Source of the DNA: Pseudobutyrivibrio sp.
Lineage (GTDB): Bacteria; Bacillota; Clostridia; Lachnospirales; Lachnospiraceae
NCBI GenBank assembly: GCA_024697025.1
Contig: JAILGH010000057.1
Coordinates: forward strand, 17,784-81,783
Direction of reading: 5' to 3'
Length of the DNA: 64,000 nt
The notes beneath the pieces are model-generated. The model did no database searches. It was not told the origin of the DNA and saw nothing but the letters and a program-made list of their open reading frames with translations. Both the position numbers and the translations under genes were made by a program. Shown in pieces: positions 53,516-62,084 of this stretch (the first letter of the stretch is position 1; every line of letters begins with the position of its first letter).

Positions 53516-53681
53516 CCCCTCATCAGTCAGCCATATTGTTAATTATGAGTAAACCTCATTTTTTGCCTTCCCCCCCTTGGGGGGAAGGTGGCCGAAGGCC
53601 GGATGAGGGGAAAATATATTGGAGAAATTACTCTTCATCAATCACCTTCCCCTCAGGGGAAGGCAGATAAAGGAGACAGAT
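53516..53681. repeat. Hairpin-rich intergenic repeat between hisH and hisF
   Basis: CCCCTCATC (53516-53524) and GATGAGGGG (53602-53610) form terminal inverted repeats. Between them is a palindrome CCTTCCCCCCC-TTGGGGGGAAGG and a GGCCGAAGGCC stem. A third CCTTCCCC-TCA-GGGGAAGG hairpin lies at about 53645-53663, just before the hisF RBS. This resembles the GGGGAAGGTGGC...GATGAGGGG interspersed repeats I associate with Lachnospiraceae genomes. Confidence 0.8.
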
Positions 53682-54443
53682 ATGTTCACAAAGAGAATTA
53701 TCCCTTGCCTGGACGTAAAGGATGGCAGGGTTGTAAAAGGCGTAAATTTTGTAGATTTAAGAGATGCGGGAGACCCTGTTGAAATTGCTGCAGCCTACGA
53801 CAAGGCTGGGGCAGATGAGGTGGTTTTCCTTGATATAACAGCAAGCTCAGACCAGCGTAACACTGTGGTAGATATGGTGCGTCGCGTGGCAGAGCAGGTA
53901 TTCATTCCATTTACAGTTGGTGGTGGAATCCGTACAGTTGACGATTTTAGAGCGCTTTTAAGAGAGGGCGCTGATAAGATTTCTATTAACTCGGCAGCAA
54001 TAGACAATCCTAAACTTATTTCTGATGCCGCCGATAAATTTGGTAGCCAGTGCGTTGTAGTTGCTATTGATGCCAAGAAGCGTGCTGACGGAAGCGGATT
54101 TAACATTTTCAAGCACGGAGGTCGTTTGGATTGTGGTATAGATGCAGTTGAATGGGCTGTTAAAGCAGAAAAGCTTGGCGCCGGTGAGATTCTCCTTACA
54201 TCTATGGACCAGGATGGTACAAAGGCAGGTTTTGATTTGGAAATTACATCAATGATTTCTTCAGCTGTAAATATTCCAGTTATCGCATCTGGTGGAGCAG
54301 GAGAAAAGAAGCATTTTGCTGATGCCCTTACAATTGGTGGTGCAGACGCAGCTCTTGCAGCCTCTTTATTCCATTATAAAGAGCTTGAAATCATGGACTT
54401 GAAGAAATATTTGGCTGAGCAGAATATCCCTGTAAGAATGTAG
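53682..54443 (+). CDS. hisF: Imidazole glycerol phosphate synthase, cyclase subunit
   Basis: HisF condenses ammonia with PRFAR to form imidazole glycerol phosphate and AICAR. The 253-aa TIM barrel shows [20 protein letters not shown] (catalytic Asp), [32 protein letters not shown] and [17 protein letters not shown] (second catalytic Asp), then [15 protein letters not shown] 53682 with AAGGAG upstream is chosen. AICAR released here feeds the purine gene 2 kb downstream. Confidence 0.97.
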   Translation: MFTKRIIPCLDVKDGRVVKGVNFVDLRDAGDPVEIAAAYDKAGADEVVFLDITASSDQRNTVVDMVRRVAEQVFIPFTVGGGIRTVDDFRALLREGADKISINSAAIDNPKLISDAADKFGSQCVVVAIDAKKRADGSGFNIFKHGGRLDCGIDAVEWAVKAEKLGAGEILLTSMDQDGTKAGFDLEITSMISSAVNIPVIASGGAGEKKHFADALTIGGADAALAASLFHYKELEIMDLKKYLAEQNIPVRM

Positions 54444-54468
54444 GAATTAATTAATTCCGTAATAGGAT

Positions 54469-54495
54469 ACTTTCTTGAACTGAGTTCAAGAAAGT
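54469..54495 (+). repeat. Perfect hairpin after hisF
   Basis: ACTTTCTTGAAC (54469-54480) and GTTCAAGAAAGT (54484-54495) form a 12-bp stem with a 3-base loop. It has no T tail itself; a second hairpin follows directly. Confidence 0.75.
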
Positions 54496-54497
54496 AG

Positions 54498-54530
54498 TCT
54501 GACTTGAATGAAATGAGAGTCAGATTTTAT
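54498..54530 (+). terminator. Terminator-like hairpin after hisF
   Basis: TCTGACT (54498-54504) and AGTCAGA (54518-54524) pair, followed by TTTTATT. Confidence 0.65.
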
Positions 54531-54691
54531 TGGCGCCTTCATTTGCACCAATAAAACCCACAACTTGAATATCTGGTAAGTTCTTATTCATTATTACTTC
54601 ACATATCTGTAGTAATATAATATCAAGTATAAGTGTAATTTCTTGTGGGAAGGGATTACAATCCTCACAAGATAATTTAGTTTTAGGCATA

Positions 54692-54728
54692 GGAACAAGG
54701 AGGTTCCGGATTTTATATATCAAAGGAG
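54692..54728 (+). promoter_or_regulatory. CsrA-like leader hairpin before the FliD-like gene
   Basis: GGAAC (54692-54696) pairs with GTTCC (54703-54707) and presents AAGGAG in the loop, the classical ANGGA-in-loop CsrA site. A second GGA lies in the Shine-Dalgarno AAAGGAG at 54722-54728. In B. subtilis two such sites in the hag leader mediate CsrA repression. Confidence 0.5.
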
Positions 54729-54736
54729 TGATGTTT

Positions 54737-55510
54737 ATGTCTTTAACAATTAATTCTTTCGGAAACAATTCAATATTCTCTTTATTTGGTGGTAACAACA
54801 ATAACAACACTACCAATACTTTTGGGTTGGGCAATTCCCTTGGAGATTTGGCGTTAATTAAATCCGGTGCTTATGGTAAGTTGACTAAGGCTTACTATAC
54901 TAAGCTTGAGGCTGATGGCAATAGCATCACCGACAAGCTTTCTAAGTCACCTGAAAAGACTGCAAATCTCAACTCAGTTAGAAATGATACAGCAAGTCTT
55001 AGCAAGGCAGCAGACGCACTGCTTGCAAAGGATAAAAACAGTATCTGGGAAAAGGTTGAGACTGAGGATGAGGATGGCAACGTAACATCTGATTACGATA
55101 AGGACAAGATTTATGATGCCATCAAGAAGTTCACAGAGTCTTACAATGATTTGGTAGATAGTGGTCAGAAGAACAGCAGCACTGGAGTCCTTACTCAGGT
55201 TGCAGGTATGGTTACCATTTCTGCAAAGACTGCACAGACCCTTGGCAAGGCAGGTATTTCTATCGATAAGGATAATCACCTTAACGTTGATGAGGATTTC
55301 CTTAAGGAAAAGGCCAACATGACTTACGTAAAGGATTTGTTTAATGGTACAGGCAGCTATGCTTATCAGGTGGCCACCAAGGCTTCTATGACCAACACAT
55401 ATGCAAGCGCACAGCTTTCTGATATTACAGGTCGTAAGGCTTATACTAATAAAGGTTCATTCGAAGTTTCAACTTCAGACATGATGAATGTATTTAACAA
55501 AACAACCTAA
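54737..55510 (+). CDS. FliD C-terminal-like flagellar-associated protein
   Basis: This 257-aa protein has an Asn-rich N-terminal segment, then AADALLAKD, IYDAIKKFTESYNDLVDSGQKNSST, KAGISIDKDNHLNVDEDFLKEKA and MTYVKDLFNGTGSYAYQVATKA. This mirrors the FliD (filament cap) C-terminal pattern of a helical FVDSYN...L, ID..G.L.VD and V..LF. It is much shorter than full FliD, so it is probably a related filament-associated or accessory protein rather than the cap itself. ATG 54737 fits AAAGGAG at eight bases spacing. Its structured leader suggests post-transcriptional control. Confidence 0.65.
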   Translation: MSLTINSFGNNSIFSLFGGNNNNNTTNTFGLGNSLGDLALIKSGAYGKLTKAYYTKLEADGNSITDKLSKSPEKTANLNSVRNDTASLSKAADALLAKDKNSIWEKVETEDEDGNVTSDYDKDKIYDAIKKFTESYNDLVDSGQKNSSTGVLTQVAGMVTISAKTAQTLGKAGISIDKDNHLNVDEDFLKEKANMTYVKDLFNGTGSYAYQVATKASMTNTYASAQLSDITGRKAYTNKGSFEVSTSDMMNVFNKTT

Positions 55511-55645
55511 GGGTTAAGTGTTAAAGTAAATTTTTCCATATATAACTGTTGTTGTATATGAATAGTTATTCAATTTTATAGTAGACATGGGACTATGGGT
55601 TCGTTTATAATTTTTTCGGAAATTGTATGTATTAAGGAGGAACCC

Positions 55646-56359
55646 ATGGTAGTAAAATCTTTAGCAAAAGAGTTATCAGAAACCAGTTATCCGGGCAGAG
55701 GCATTGTCATTGGTAAATCATCAGATGGTACCAAGGCTGTCGCTGCCTATTTTATTATGGGACGTTCTGAGAATTCTCGTAACAGAATATTCGTAGAGGA
55801 CGGTGAGGGCATTAGAACACAGGCCTTTGACCCATCAAAGCTTACTGACCCAAGTCTTATCATTTATGCGCCAGTTCGCGTGCTTGACAACGACACAATC
55901 GTTACTAACGGTGATCAGACTGACACAATTTATGATTACATGAAGGCTGGCGAGACATTCGAGCAGTCACTTCGCAGACGTGAGTTTGAGCCAGATGGCC
56001 CTAATTTCACACCTCGTATTTCAGGTCTTCTTCACATCGAAAATGGACAGTTCGGTTATGTAATGTCTATTCTTAAATCTAACATGGGTGATTCTGATTC
56101 TTGCAATAGATACACCTTTGATTATTCAAACCCTAAGGCTGGTTCTGGCCGTTTTATTCATACTTACATGAATGATGGAAATCCACTTCCTTCTTATGAA
56201 GGCGAGCCTACACCAGTAGAAATTTCAGGCGACATTGATGAGTTCACAAACATGCTTTGGACTAACCTCAACGAGGAAAACAAGGTATCACTCTTTGTAC
56301 GCTATATCGATATTGCAACTGGCAATTATGAGACTAGAATAATTAATAAAAATAAATAA
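55646..56359 (+). CDS. IMP cyclohydrolase (stand-alone, PurO-like)
   Basis: This enzyme closes FAICAR to IMP. The 237-aa protein matches the IMP_cyclohyd family (PF07826), separate from the bacterial PurH cyclase domain: YPGRGIVIGKSSDGTKAVAAYFIMGRSENSRNR, DPSLIIYAPV, TNGDQTDTIYDYM, EPDGPNFTPRISGLL and FDYSNPKAGSGRFIHTYM. ATG 55646 has AAGGAGG six bases upstream. It is followed by a separate AICAR transformylase gene. The PurO type was first described in archaea; a bacterial occurrence replacing half of PurH is notable. Confidence 0.9.
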   Translation: MVVKSLAKELSETSYPGRGIVIGKSSDGTKAVAAYFIMGRSENSRNRIFVEDGEGIRTQAFDPSKLTDPSLIIYAPVRVLDNDTIVTNGDQTDTIYDYMKAGETFEQSLRRREFEPDGPNFTPRISGLLHIENGQFGYVMSILKSNMGDSDSCNRYTFDYSNPKAGSGRFIHTYMNDGNPLPSYEGEPTPVEISGDIDEFTNMLWTNLNEENKVSLFVRYIDIATGNYETRIINKNK

Positions 56360-56435
56360 GAGCGATAGACTAGAGTATATTAAATTTATATTTTGAGTTA
56401 AGTTATTGAAATAATAATTAGTAAATAATATTTAG

Positions 56436-56530
56436 AATGAGCTTGTAGCTATCAAGCTCTGGGATATGTCGAAGGAGACATGTTAGTCGACGAAGACATA
56501 TTTCAGGCTTGAGAGTGTAACAAGCGGACT
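56436..56530 (+). promoter_or_regulatory. Structured leader with alternative stems before the AICAR transformylase gene
   Basis: GAGCTTG (near 56439) pairs with a nearby CAAGCTC. ATATGTC pairs with GACATAT across a GAAGGAGACATG region. GCTTG and CAAGC (near 56507-56525) form a third stem. The first and third stems share complementary arms, so alternative pairings are possible, as in attenuators. It does not match the ZTP, purine or THF riboswitch patterns I know. Confidence 0.4.
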
Positions 56531-56543
56531 AGGAGTATTTATT

Positions 56544-57722
56544 ATGAAAGAATTAGAGTTGAAATATGGATGTAATCCTAATCAGAAGCCAAGTCGCATC
56601 TACATGGAGGAAGGCGAGCTTCCAATTAAGGTGCTTTCTGGTAAGCCAGGTTATATCAACTTTTTAGACGCATTTAACGGTTGGCAGCTTGTTTCAGAGC
56701 TTAAGAAAGCTACAGGGCTTGCAGCTGCAACTTCATTTAAGCATGTATCCCCAGCAGGTGCTGCAGTAGGACTTCCACTTTCAGATGTTGAGCGCAAGAT
56801 TTACTGGTGCGACGATCTTGATATGGAGTTCACACCACTGGCAAATGCTTATGCAAGAGCAAGAGGTGCTGACAGAATGTCTTCATTCGGCGATTTTATT
56901 TCTCTTTCAGATGTATGTGACGTTGCTACAGCAAAGCTTATCAAGAGGGAGGTATCTGATGGTGTTATCGCTCCAGGATACGAGCCAGAGGCACTTGAGA
57001 TTTTAAAGGCTAAGAAGAACGGCAATTACGCTGTAATCGAGATTGATCCAAACTATGTTCCAAAGCAGCTTGAGCGCAAGGAAGTATTTGGTATCACATT
57101 TGAGCAGGGTAGAAATGAACTTGTTATCAACGATGATTTCTTTGCAAATATCGTTACAGACAATAAAGAGCTAACAGAACAGGCAAAGATTGACCTTGCT
57201 ATCGCAATGATTACACTTAAGTATACTCAGTCAAATTCTGTATGCTACGTAAAGGACGGTCAGGCAATCGGTATCGGTGCTGGTCAGCAGTCAAGAATTC
57301 ACTGTACACGTCTTGCGGGTCAGAAGGCAGATAACTGGTGGCTTCGCCAGTCTCCAAAGGTTCTTGGCCTTGAGTTTGTTGATGGCATCAAGAGAGCTGA
57401 CAGAGACAATGCAATCGACCTTTACATTGGTGATGAGTTTGAGGATGTTATCGGCGATGATGTATGGGCTAAGACATTCAAGACTCGCCCATCAGAGTTC
57501 ACAAAGGCTGAGAAGCGTGCATGGCTCGATAAGCTTACAGGTGTTTCTGTAGGTTCGGATGCATTCTTCCCATTTGGTGACAACATCGAGAGAGCACATA
57601 AGTCTGGTGTTCAGTATGTAGCACAGCCAGGTGGCTCAGTAAGAGATGACAATGTAATTGAAACATGCAACAAGTACAACATGGTGATGAGCTTTACAGG
57701 ACTTCGTCTGTTCCATCACTAA
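56544..57722 (+). CDS. AICAR transformylase (PurH transformylase domain only)
   Basis: This 392-aa protein transfers a formyl group from 10-formyl-THF to AICAR. It has [53 protein letters not shown] (the catalytic KH motif), [31 protein letters not shown] sequence, the C-terminal [32 protein letters not shown] and a FMFPGDN-equivalent [11 protein letters not shown]. The N-terminal IMP cyclohydrolase (MGS-like) domain of normal PurH is absent; that step is given by the preceding gene. It recovers AICAR made by HisF. Confidence 0.93.
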   Translation: MKELELKYGCNPNQKPSRIYMEEGELPIKVLSGKPGYINFLDAFNGWQLVSELKKATGLAAATSFKHVSPAGAAVGLPLSDVERKIYWCDDLDMEFTPLANAYARARGADRMSSFGDFISLSDVCDVATAKLIKREVSDGVIAPGYEPEALEILKAKKNGNYAVIEIDPNYVPKQLERKEVFGITFEQGRNELVINDDFFANIVTDNKELTEQAKIDLAIAMITLKYTQSNSVCYVKDGQAIGIGAGQQSRIHCTRLAGQKADNWWLRQSPKVLGLEFVDGIKRADRDNAIDLYIGDEFEDVIGDDVWAKTFKTRPSEFTKAEKRAWLDKLTGVSVGSDAFFPFGDNIERAHKSGVQYVAQPGGSVRDDNVIETCNKYNMVMSFTGLRLFHH

Positions 57723-57741
57723 TTTAGATAGGAGTAGGATT

Positions 57742-58728
57742 ATGTCCATAGATTTCGGAGAAGATTTTAAACATTATTTTAAAATGCCAGATTTTGTAAT
57801 TTTTTTCTTGCTGGCAGCGGTTTCTCTTTGTTTGATATACTATGTTTTTTATATTTTTGCCAGATCTAAAGCCAGGGTTAAAAGCCAGGTTGAGCAGGAG
57901 TTCTACTCCCTATCAGAACGTTTTTACGAATTAATATTTGCAGGCGCTTCCATCATTGGATTTATGTCAGTATATTTTTCTATATATTTGAGCATTCAAA
58001 GGGGTACCTTCAAATATCTAGACATCTGGGATAAGTATAGTGACTTTTTGTTGCTGGGCTTTATGGTGGCTTCCATCTTGTTCAATACCTTGCTAGACCA
58101 TCTGATTGTTAGGTTAAAGCATTTGGATAGGGATATGATGGCATCAATCAGGCTTATAGCAATGGTTTATACCATAATTATTTTGTGCTATTTAAGGTTT
58201 GTCTATGGGTCTAAGAATTATGATTCATTTATCCCATATTTCCTTACAATAATGATTGGTAGATTCGTGTATTTCGATACAAGCTTTAAAGAATTTGTGC
58301 AGTGCATGAAAAAGGCACTTTATAACCTGCCAATTATGCTTATTGCCTATGCATATCTTGGGATTATGTGCGCTTACGGATATAATAATGGCTACCTCAT
58401 TAAGCATAATGGTGTAATCACCAACATATTCTTTACCCATTTGTTTATGGTGCTTGCTATCTTTATTTTTAGATTCTTTCCAATGTTTGTGTTCTTTAGG
58501 AAAACTGAGGAAGAAATTGAGGAAGAAAAGAACCATAAGAATGGTAAGCCTAAATCTTCTAAATCAAAGAAAGATACTCGAAGGGATGATAGAAGAGCAG
58601 ACAAATCTAATTATTCTAAGAGGGTTCTTGAGGATATAGATGATTTTGACTATGAGAACGTTCCAAGAAGGCGCAGTCGTCACGTTGGACTAGATGAAGA
58701 TGACGAGATAGAATTTATTGATTTGTAA
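57742..58728 (+). CDS. Multi-pass membrane protein of unknown function
   Basis: This 328-aa protein has about seven hydrophobic segments in the first 255 residues (FVIFFLLAAVSLCLIYYVFYIFA, LILFAGASIIGFMSVYFSIYL-like, LLLGFMVASILFNTLL, LIAMVYTIIILCYL, LPIMLIAYAYLGIMCAYGY, LFMVLAIFIFRFFPMFVFF) and a basic then acidic cytoplasmic tail (KSSKSKKDTRRDDRRAD, DIDDFDYENVPRRRSR). No family is recognised. It lies 19 bases after the AICAR transformylase gene and ends at a strong terminator, so it may be co-transcribed with it. Confidence 0.75.
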   Translation: MSIDFGEDFKHYFKMPDFVIFFLLAAVSLCLIYYVFYIFARSKARVKSQVEQEFYSLSERFYELIFAGASIIGFMSVYFSIYLSIQRGTFKYLDIWDKYSDFLLLGFMVASILFNTLLDHLIVRLKHLDRDMMASIRLIAMVYTIIILCYLRFVYGSKNYDSFIPYFLTIMIGRFVYFDTSFKEFVQCMKKALYNLPIMLIAYAYLGIMCAYGYNNGYLIKHNGVITNIFFTHLFMVLAIFIFRFFPMFVFFRKTEEEIEEEKNHKNGKPKSSKSKKDTRRDDRRADKSNYSKRVLEDIDDFDYENVPRRRSRHVGLDEDDEIEFIDL

Positions 58729-58747
58729 GATTTTATATGATTTATTT

Positions 58748-58782
58748 AGCTGTACAGCCCATGGCGGTTGTACAGCTTTTTT
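58748..58782 (+). terminator. Rho-independent terminator
   Basis: AGCTGTACA (58748-58756) and TGTACAGCT (58769-58777) form a 9-bp stem followed by TTTTT. Confidence 0.92.
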
Positions 58783-58860
58783 GCGCACTTTTTTAGGATG
58801 ATGATTGCAATATATTTTTTGAATATCAGAAAATATTTATCGAGATTCAATAAAAAGTTG

Positions 58861-58889
58861 TTGCAAAACAAAAAATAAAATGTTATAAC
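58861..58889 (+). promoter_or_regulatory. Promoter for the DUF2975/HTH/DUF4173 set
   Basis: TTGCAA (58861-58866), a 17-bp spacer and TATAAC (58884-58889), about 30 bases before the start codon. Confidence 0.65.
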
Positions 58890-58920
58890 CTAATTAAAGA
58901 ACAATTTATTGGAGGAGAAT

Positions 58921-59397
58921 ATGAATAATAGTTTGAATAAATTCGTAAAGGCGATATTAGATTTTTGTTTTTTTGTGGGAATAGTAATTGAGATTTCCGT
59001 GCCATTAATTTTGAGTAAATCAGTCAATCTCGTAGTTGAGAAATTAGGAGATACCACAGAATATGCCAAGATTTTAGATAATTATCCTTTTGCGATTGTA
59101 TCGATAATGCTTGCTGGTGGCGCAGCTCTTGTTATTTTATATGATCTTCGAAGGATGATGAAGACAGTTATTGAGGACAATTGTTTTGTTAAGCAAAATG
59201 TTGATAGCCTTTATCGAATGGGCACGTTTGCATTTATCATCGCAGGTATAAAGATTATTCGCTGCTTCGTTTATTTTACACCTGCAGCTATTATAGTAGC
59301 CGGTGTATTTGGCTTTGCTGGACTACTTAGCAAGGTGCTTGCAAGAGTATTTGACAGAGCAGTTAGCTACAAGCAGGAGAACGATTTAACCATTTAG
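58921..59397 (+). CDS. DUF2975-family membrane protein
   Basis: This 158-aa protein has four hydrophobic segments with ILYDLRRMMKTVIEDNCFVKQNVDSLYRMGTFAFIIAG, the DUF2975 signature. Such proteins are commonly encoded beside a small HTH regulator of the YozG type, as here. Its function is unknown. ATG 58921 after GGAGG (58911-58915) is chosen over TTG 58909. Confidence 0.85.
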   Translation: MNNSLNKFVKAILDFCFFVGIVIEISVPLILSKSVNLVVEKLGDTTEYAKILDNYPFAIVSIMLAGGAALVILYDLRRMMKTVIEDNCFVKQNVDSLYRMGTFAFIIAGIKIIRCFVYFTPAAIIVAGVFGFAGLLSKVLARVFDRAVSYKQENDLTI

Positions 59398-59413
59398 TTT
59401 TGTTAGGAGCAGT

Positions 59414-59650
59414 ATGATAGTTATAAATTTAGATGTAATGATGGCAAAAAGAAAAATGGGATTGACGGAACTTGCGGGCAAGGTAGGTATCACGCTAGCA
59501 AATTTATCAATCCTGAAAAACAACAAGGCTAAGGCCATTAGGCTGGAAACCCTTGATGCAATTTGTGAAGCACTTCAGTGTCAGCCTGGGGATATTTTAG
59601 AGTATGTGGAGGACGCTGAGGGTGATATAGGAGGCTCACAGGAGTCATAA
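59414..59650 (+). CDS. Small XRE-family transcriptional regulator (YozG-like)
   Basis: This 78-aa protein is a Cro/C1-type helix-turn-helix domain: LDVMMAKRKMGLTELAGKVGITLANLSILKNNKAKAIRLETLDAICEALQCQPGDILEY. It has an acidic tail and no other domain. It lies between the DUF2975 gene (16 bases after) and the DUF4173 gene (13 bases before), so it probably regulates this set. RBS AGGAG is present. Confidence 0.93.
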   Translation: MIVINLDVMMAKRKMGLTELAGKVGITLANLSILKNNKAKAIRLETLDAICEALQCQPGDILEYVEDAEGDIGGSQES

Positions 59651-59663
59651 GGAGGAGATTATT

Positions 59664-61199
59664 ATGAGTGACATATATACAGGACCAACTTACAATTTGG
59701 ATATGACAAATAAGGCTGCGGTGCAAGTCAAGAAGGGCAACGCAGATACTTTTAAAAAATACGGATTGTTTTCGTTGATATTTGCTGTGATATATACCTT
59801 TTGCTTATACAAGAATCATGATGCGATTACTTATCCAATATATATGCTTGTCACTTTGACATTGCTTCATTTCCTTAGAAAAAAGGATGGATTGAGCCTT
59901 ATTAAATCCAAGAGTGGTAGCAGTACATTGGGATTGTTTTATGTTGTGTCTTTAATGCTACTTTCCATTCATAAATGTATGTCAACTAATGGAGTGCTTT
60001 TGTGGTTGGATTCACTGGCAATTTTCCTGCTATTCTTTAGCTTTATGTTGTATCTATATATGGATACAACTGGTTGGGATATTATAGAGTGGATTTCAGG
60101 AATTGCACTTGCAGTCTTCACACCTATATCACGTCTCTTTGCTCCATTTAATGATATGTCTGAATGGATTAAGAGCAAAAAAGTGAAAGCACCTTCTGAA
60201 AAGAAGAAAAACATTGGTGCAGTTGGAATCGGTATCCTTTGTGCCATTCCAGTGCTTTTGATTGTATTACTGCTCCTAAGTTCGGCTGACGTGGTGTTTA
60301 ATAGCCTTATTGAAAAGATATTTGATATCTTTGTTTTGCCGGAGAATTTTTTGGATTTTATAGGGATTGGATTTAAATTGGTCTTTGGATTTTTACTTGC
60401 TTACCTTGTTCCCTATGTATTGGATAAAGGCGATGTAAAAGTTGCAACAAAGCAAGAGGGGCATGTGAATCCTGTTATTGCAATTACCTTTACAGCTATT
60501 ATTGGTTCAGTGTATGTTGTGTTCTCCTTGATTCAGGTATTGTATCTGTTTACAGGTTCCATGGGATTGCCAAAGGGCATTTCATACGCCCAGTACGCGC
60601 ACGAGGGATTTTATCAGCTCCTTGCTGTTTGTATTTTAAATGTAGCGATGGTGTCAATTTGTACTCGATTATTTAAAAGGTCAAAGGCACTTTCGGCGAT
60701 ACTTTTGATTATCGGTGGGTGCACATACATTATGATTGCATCATCAGCAATGAGAATGGTTATGTATATTAGAGTTTACCAGCTTACATTCTTAAGACTA
60801 TTTGTTCTTTGGTTCTTGGCAGTGCTTTGCTTGTGGTTGGCATTCTTGTTGGTTTCTGTAATCAATAGGAACTTTCCAATCTTTAAAGCCTGCATGGTAG
60901 CGGTAACAGTTGCATACATTGGATTCGTATTTGCAAATCCAGATTATCAGATTGCTAAGTATGATTTACAAGCTGTGGCCGATGGCAAGGTAGACGACTA
61001 CAAGGATGTAGACAATTATATTGTGGAGAACCTATCAACAGATGCCGCGCCAGCATTGATTGGAAACGAGAAGCTACTTCATCAATTCCAGCTTAACATG
61101 GAAAATAAATGGGGCTATATAAGCAAGAGATACGATACTGTAAGAGGATTTAACTTCTCGTATAACAGAGCCAAAAAGCTCTTTGGAAAATTTAAATAA
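59664..61199 (+). CDS. DUF4173-family membrane protein
   Basis: This 511-aa protein has about 12 hydrophobic segments and DUF4173 features: LLLSSADVVFNSLIEKIF (about residue 210), MRMVMYIRVYQLTFLRLFVLWFLAV (about residue 370) and FANPDYQIAKYDL near the end, followed by a soluble tail. Its function is unknown. RBS AAGGAGGAG is strong. Together with DUF2975 and the HTH gene it forms an operon, ending at a hairpin. Confidence 0.88.
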   Translation: MSDIYTGPTYNLDMTNKAAVQVKKGNADTFKKYGLFSLIFAVIYTFCLYKNHDAITYPIYMLVTLTLLHFLRKKDGLSLIKSKSGSSTLGLFYVVSLMLLSIHKCMSTNGVLLWLDSLAIFLLFFSFMLYLYMDTTGWDIIEWISGIALAVFTPISRLFAPFNDMSEWIKSKKVKAPSEKKKNIGAVGIGILCAIPVLLIVLLLLSSADVVFNSLIEKIFDIFVLPENFLDFIGIGFKLVFGFLLAYLVPYVLDKGDVKVATKQEGHVNPVIAITFTAIIGSVYVVFSLIQVLYLFTGSMGLPKGISYAQYAHEGFYQLLAVCILNVAMVSICTRLFKRSKALSAILLIIGGCTYIMIASSAMRMVMYIRVYQLTFLRLFVLWFLAVLCLWLAFLLVSVINRNFPIFKACMVAVTVAYIGFVFANPDYQIAKYDLQAVADGKVDDYKDVDNYIVENLSTDAAPALIGNEKLLHQFQLNMENKWGYISKRYDTVRGFNFSYNRAKKLFGKFK

Positions 61200-61218
61200 T
61201 AATAGGTTGTTTTAATCA

Positions 61219-61259
61219 AATGCCTGTCAGCTTTACTTATGGTAAAGATGATGGGCATT
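61219..61259 (+). terminator. Terminator-like hairpin after the DUF4173 gene
   Basis: A long imperfect stem pairs AATGCCTGTCAGCTTTAC with GTAAAGATGATGGGCATT (one mismatch, two wobbles), followed by TGTTGTTT. Confidence 0.75.
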
Positions 61260-61411
61260 GTTGTTTATGTTGATAGGTGGAGGAGAGGTTCGTTATAAAT
61301 TTTTTTAAGTTTTTTAATGAAAATGGAAAAAATAATAATTTTTTTTTGAATTATATAAGGACAGCGTTGTTGGATATTAATGGAATAAAAAATGAAAGAG
61401 AGGATAAAATT

Positions 61412-62020
61412 ATGAAGATTAAAGAATTGTTTAATAAAATGCTACATAAAATTAAAAAGAATAATGTAGAAAATAATAATGTAAGTAGAGAAAACATGCC
61501 ACAATGGATGCAGGATTTAGAATCAGCGGAAAGACCATATGAAAATTATATTAATATGTGGAGAAATTCTCCGGAAGAAGCTATATCTGCAAATTATGAA
61601 AATAGAAATATTTATAATGAAGCAAGGCTAAGTGAAATATTAGATAGAGCAAATATAGCACGCCAAAAATTATTATCTGCAAAATTAAATGAAAATCCTA
61701 ACTATAAATATAAAGATATAGTTAATTTAAAAAATGAATTTAAGAAAACATCATCGAGTTTTGAATCTATAAAATCATTTCCGATTGGAGAAGGTGTAAA
61801 TGATATTACTATGATGACAGATGTACTAAATAAAGGACATAATAAAGGACATAATAAAGAGCCTTATTATACAATCAATCCAGACATAAATTTATATAAA
61901 AGTATTAATGCACAGGATTCATTTTTTGAAAAAAAGAGCACTATTGTTTCTGAACCTTATAAATTAGAAGATTATAAGGGACAGATTAATAATAATTTTG
62001 GAAGAGCTAATTCAATTTAA
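61412..62020 (+). CDS. AT-rich protein of unknown function, first of a pair
   Basis: This 202-aa Asn/Lys/Glu-rich protein starts at ATG 61412 with AGAGAGG upstream; an earlier in-frame GTG at 61277 lacks an RBS. It begins MKIKELFNKMLHKIKKNN, a basic amphipathic stretch, then helical segments (ARLSEILDRANIARQKLLSAKL) and a short GHNKGHNK duplication. There is no signal peptide or clear membrane segment. The codon choice (AAT, AAA, ATA) is much more AT-rich than the upstream genes. It has no recognised family. It lies 64 bases before a gene of the same character, suggesting common origin. Confidence 0.65.
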   Translation: MKIKELFNKMLHKIKKNNVENNNVSRENMPQWMQDLESAERPYENYINMWRNSPEEAISANYENRNIYNEARLSEILDRANIARQKLLSAKLNENPNYKYKDIVNLKNEFKKTSSSFESIKSFPIGEGVNDITMMTDVLNKGHNKGHNKEPYYTINPDINLYKSINAQDSFFEKKSTIVSEPYKLEDYKGQINNNFGRANSI

Positions 62021-62084
62021 TAATTTGTTAGTGGGGGGTATAAATATATATTAATTATTTTACACTAGCTTAAGGAGGACAAAA

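Noticed and set aside
53588..53782. A 64-aa Gly/Arg-rich frame over the hisH-hisF repeat
   Set aside because: It is produced by the GC-rich hairpin repeat and overlaps hisF in another frame.
56436..56530. A known ZTP, purine or THF riboswitch before AICAR transformylase
   Set aside because: The conserved cores I know for these classes are not present; it is kept only as an unclassified structured leader.
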